From assembly GCA_003535395.1 (NCBI GenBank), contig DOHE01000143.1, forward strand, positions 1 to 6,423: a stretch of DNA of 6,423 bases, read 5' to 3'. A program made the position numbers and the translations under genes. The notes beneath the pieces were generated by a model. It saw nothing but the letters and a program-made list of their open reading frames with translations. It searched no databases and was not told where the DNA came from. Positions 5,502 to 6,423 of the stretch are shown piece by piece (the first letter of the stretch is position 1; each line of letters opens with the position of its first letter). This stretch comes from Clostridiales bacterium. GTDB lineage: Bacteria > Bacillota > Clostridia > UBA8921.

Positions 5502-6423
5502 TGTGGACGAATCCCTGGAGGCATCCTTCAATGTCAGACAACTCATGCGTTCCCTGCTTTACATACGGCCTGTCAAAGGCCGTATGCTGGGGATTTTGCT
5601 GTTGACGCTGTCCGCAAGTTTTATGGGCATGCTGGGACCTTTTCTGTTCAAGGAAGCCATCGACAAGGGACTCCCGGGAGATGTGAATCCCCGGGGAAGC
5701 ATGCAGGTGCTGTTCGCTGTGGGTGCAGTGTTCCTGTTTTCTGTGCTGCTTGGGGCGGTCATGACCCGGGTTCGGGTGAAAACCATGGCAGAGGTGGGAC
5801 AGAAGATCGTGTTCGATATCCGGCAGGATGTTTTTCGACATTTGCAGAGACTGCCCTTTGCGTATTATGACAGCAGGCCCCACGGGAAGATTTTGGTGCG
5901 GGCCGTCAATTATGTAAACTCCCTGAGCGATGTGCTGTCCAACGGGATCATCACCTTTATTACTGATTTGTTCAGCATTATTACCACACTTGTGATCATG
6001 CTGCTGATGAATGCCCGGCTGGCTCTGATTTCCCTGGCATCCATGCCGCTGCTGCTCATCGTGGTGTTTGTAACCAAAAACGCACAGCGCAAAGCCTGGC
6101 AGGATGTATCCCGAAAGCAGTCCAACATCAACGCCTACCTTCATGAAAGCATTCTGGGGATCAAGGTCACCCAGTCTTTTGTGCGGGAGGACTTCAACCA
6201 GGGAATTTTCCGGTCCCTGAACGGCCGGTTCGTCCGGGCCTGGATGAAGGGCCAGCGGATCAACCAGGTCATCTTCCCGGGATTTGAACTGATTTATATT
6301 ATCAGTGCATGCCTGACTTATTATCTTGGAGTCACGTGGCTGGAAGCAGGGATGACCGGGATCACGACCGGCGTATTGGTGGCATTTGCCTCGTACAACC
6401 GGAACCTCTGGAATCCCATCAAT
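5482..6423 (+). CDS. ABC exporter half-transporter, second subunit (3' truncated by window end)
   Basis: The frame is open for 314 codons from ATG at 5482 to the last base, so the gene continues outside. Only the transmembrane domain is present. The N-terminus MARNKYDVDESLEASFN followed by LLYIRPVKGRM resembles the YheH/BmrD-type second subunits of Bacillota heterodimers. Hydrophobic helices lie at about 35-58, 76-96, 152-175, 178-198 and 264-284, with a further segment starting near 296. The cytoplasmic coupling-helix region includes LPFAYYDSRPHGKILVR (124-140) and ESILGIKVTQSFVRE (222-236), which match standard exporter motifs. GGAG at 5471-5474, 7 nt upstream of ATG and inside the preceding gene, is the Shine-Dalgarno. 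The start lies 20 nt before the stop of the first subunit. The ATPase domain, where a canonical catalytic Glu would be expected, is not in view. A 9-bp inverted repeat lies within codons 27-35. Confidence 0.93.
   Translation, partial: MARNKYDVDESLEASFNVRQLMRSLLYIRPVKGRMLGILLLTLSASFMGMLGPFLFKEAIDKGLPGDVNPRGSMQVLFAVGAVFLFSVLLGAVMTRVRVKTMAEVGQKIVFDIRQDVFRHLQRLPFAYYDSRPHGKILVRAVNYVNSLSDVLSNGIITFITDLFSIITTLVIMLLMNARLALISLASMPLLLIVVFVTKNAQRKAWQDVSRKQSNINAYLHESILGIKVTQSFVREDFNQGIFRSLNGRFVRAWMKGQRINQVIFPGFELIYIISACLTYYLGVTWLEAGMTGITTGVLVAFASYNRNLWNPIN
5562..5586. repeat. 9-bp perfect inverted repeat inside the second ABC gene
   Basis: CATACGGCC (5562-5570) and GGCCGTATG (5578-5586) are exact complements around a 7-nt loop, inside codons 27-35 (IRPVKGR region). 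In mRNA this gives a fairly stable stem about 80 nt after the start codon. There is no following U-run, so it is not an intrinsic terminator. A role in slowing early translation or as a protein-binding site is possible, but coincidence of coding sequence is equally plausible. Confidence 0.45.

Noticed and set aside
4824..6144. Long - strand open frames (240 codons at 4824-5546 and 234 codons at 5440-6144) opposite the ABC genes.
   Set aside because: They oppose conserved ATPase and transmembrane motifs and have low-complexity His/Gln/Pro composition, so they are shadows.

Overview
The window reads as part of a Bacillota (Firmicutes) chromosome, probably an anaerobic or fermentative lineage of moderate-to-high GC. 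This rests on an adjacent YtxH-like / DUF948-like small membrane protein pair as in Bacillus, a tandem two-gene heterodimer-type ABC exporter, GTG and TTG starts with clear Shine-Dalgarno sequences, consensus-like sigma-A promoters, and a DUF362 protein fused to a two-cluster ferredoxin. I cannot name a species from the sequence. Coding density is very high, with no rRNA, tRNA, CRISPR array or transposase visible.

Layout: (1) Positions 1-1746, + strand: the last 14 codons of an unidentified gene, a GNAT acetyltransferase (47-577) and a DUF362/4Fe-4S protein (574-1746). They are packed with a 1-nt gap and then a 4-nt ATGA overlap, so they look like the end of one operon. (2) Positions 1761-2576, - strand: a YtxH-like protein (first gene) and a DUF948/YtxG-like protein (second gene), separated by a strong 13-bp-stem hairpin. 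They converge on the first operon with only 14 bp between stop codons. (3) Positions 2577-2771: a compact divergent control region. Two promoters of identical hexamers (TTGTAT, 17 bp, TATAAT) face away from each other across helically phased A-tract repeats. (4) Positions 2772-6423, + strand: an aldo/keto reductase, then two ABC exporter half-transporters. The second overlaps the first by 20 nt and runs off the window end.

How the genes may work together: the two ABC genes very likely form one asymmetric exporter, because the first has Asp where the catalytic Glu is expected. The reductase is probably co-transcribed with them, but a functional link is only inferred. The YtxH/DUF948 pair suggests an envelope or stress-related function by analogy with Bacillus ytxGH. 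The most unusual non-coding structures are the phased A-tract repeat between mirrored promoters and a 32-bp tandem duplication that copied the end of the reductase gene and the ribosome-binding region of the ABC gene. I see no convincing new multi-gene system; the gene content itself is ordinary.
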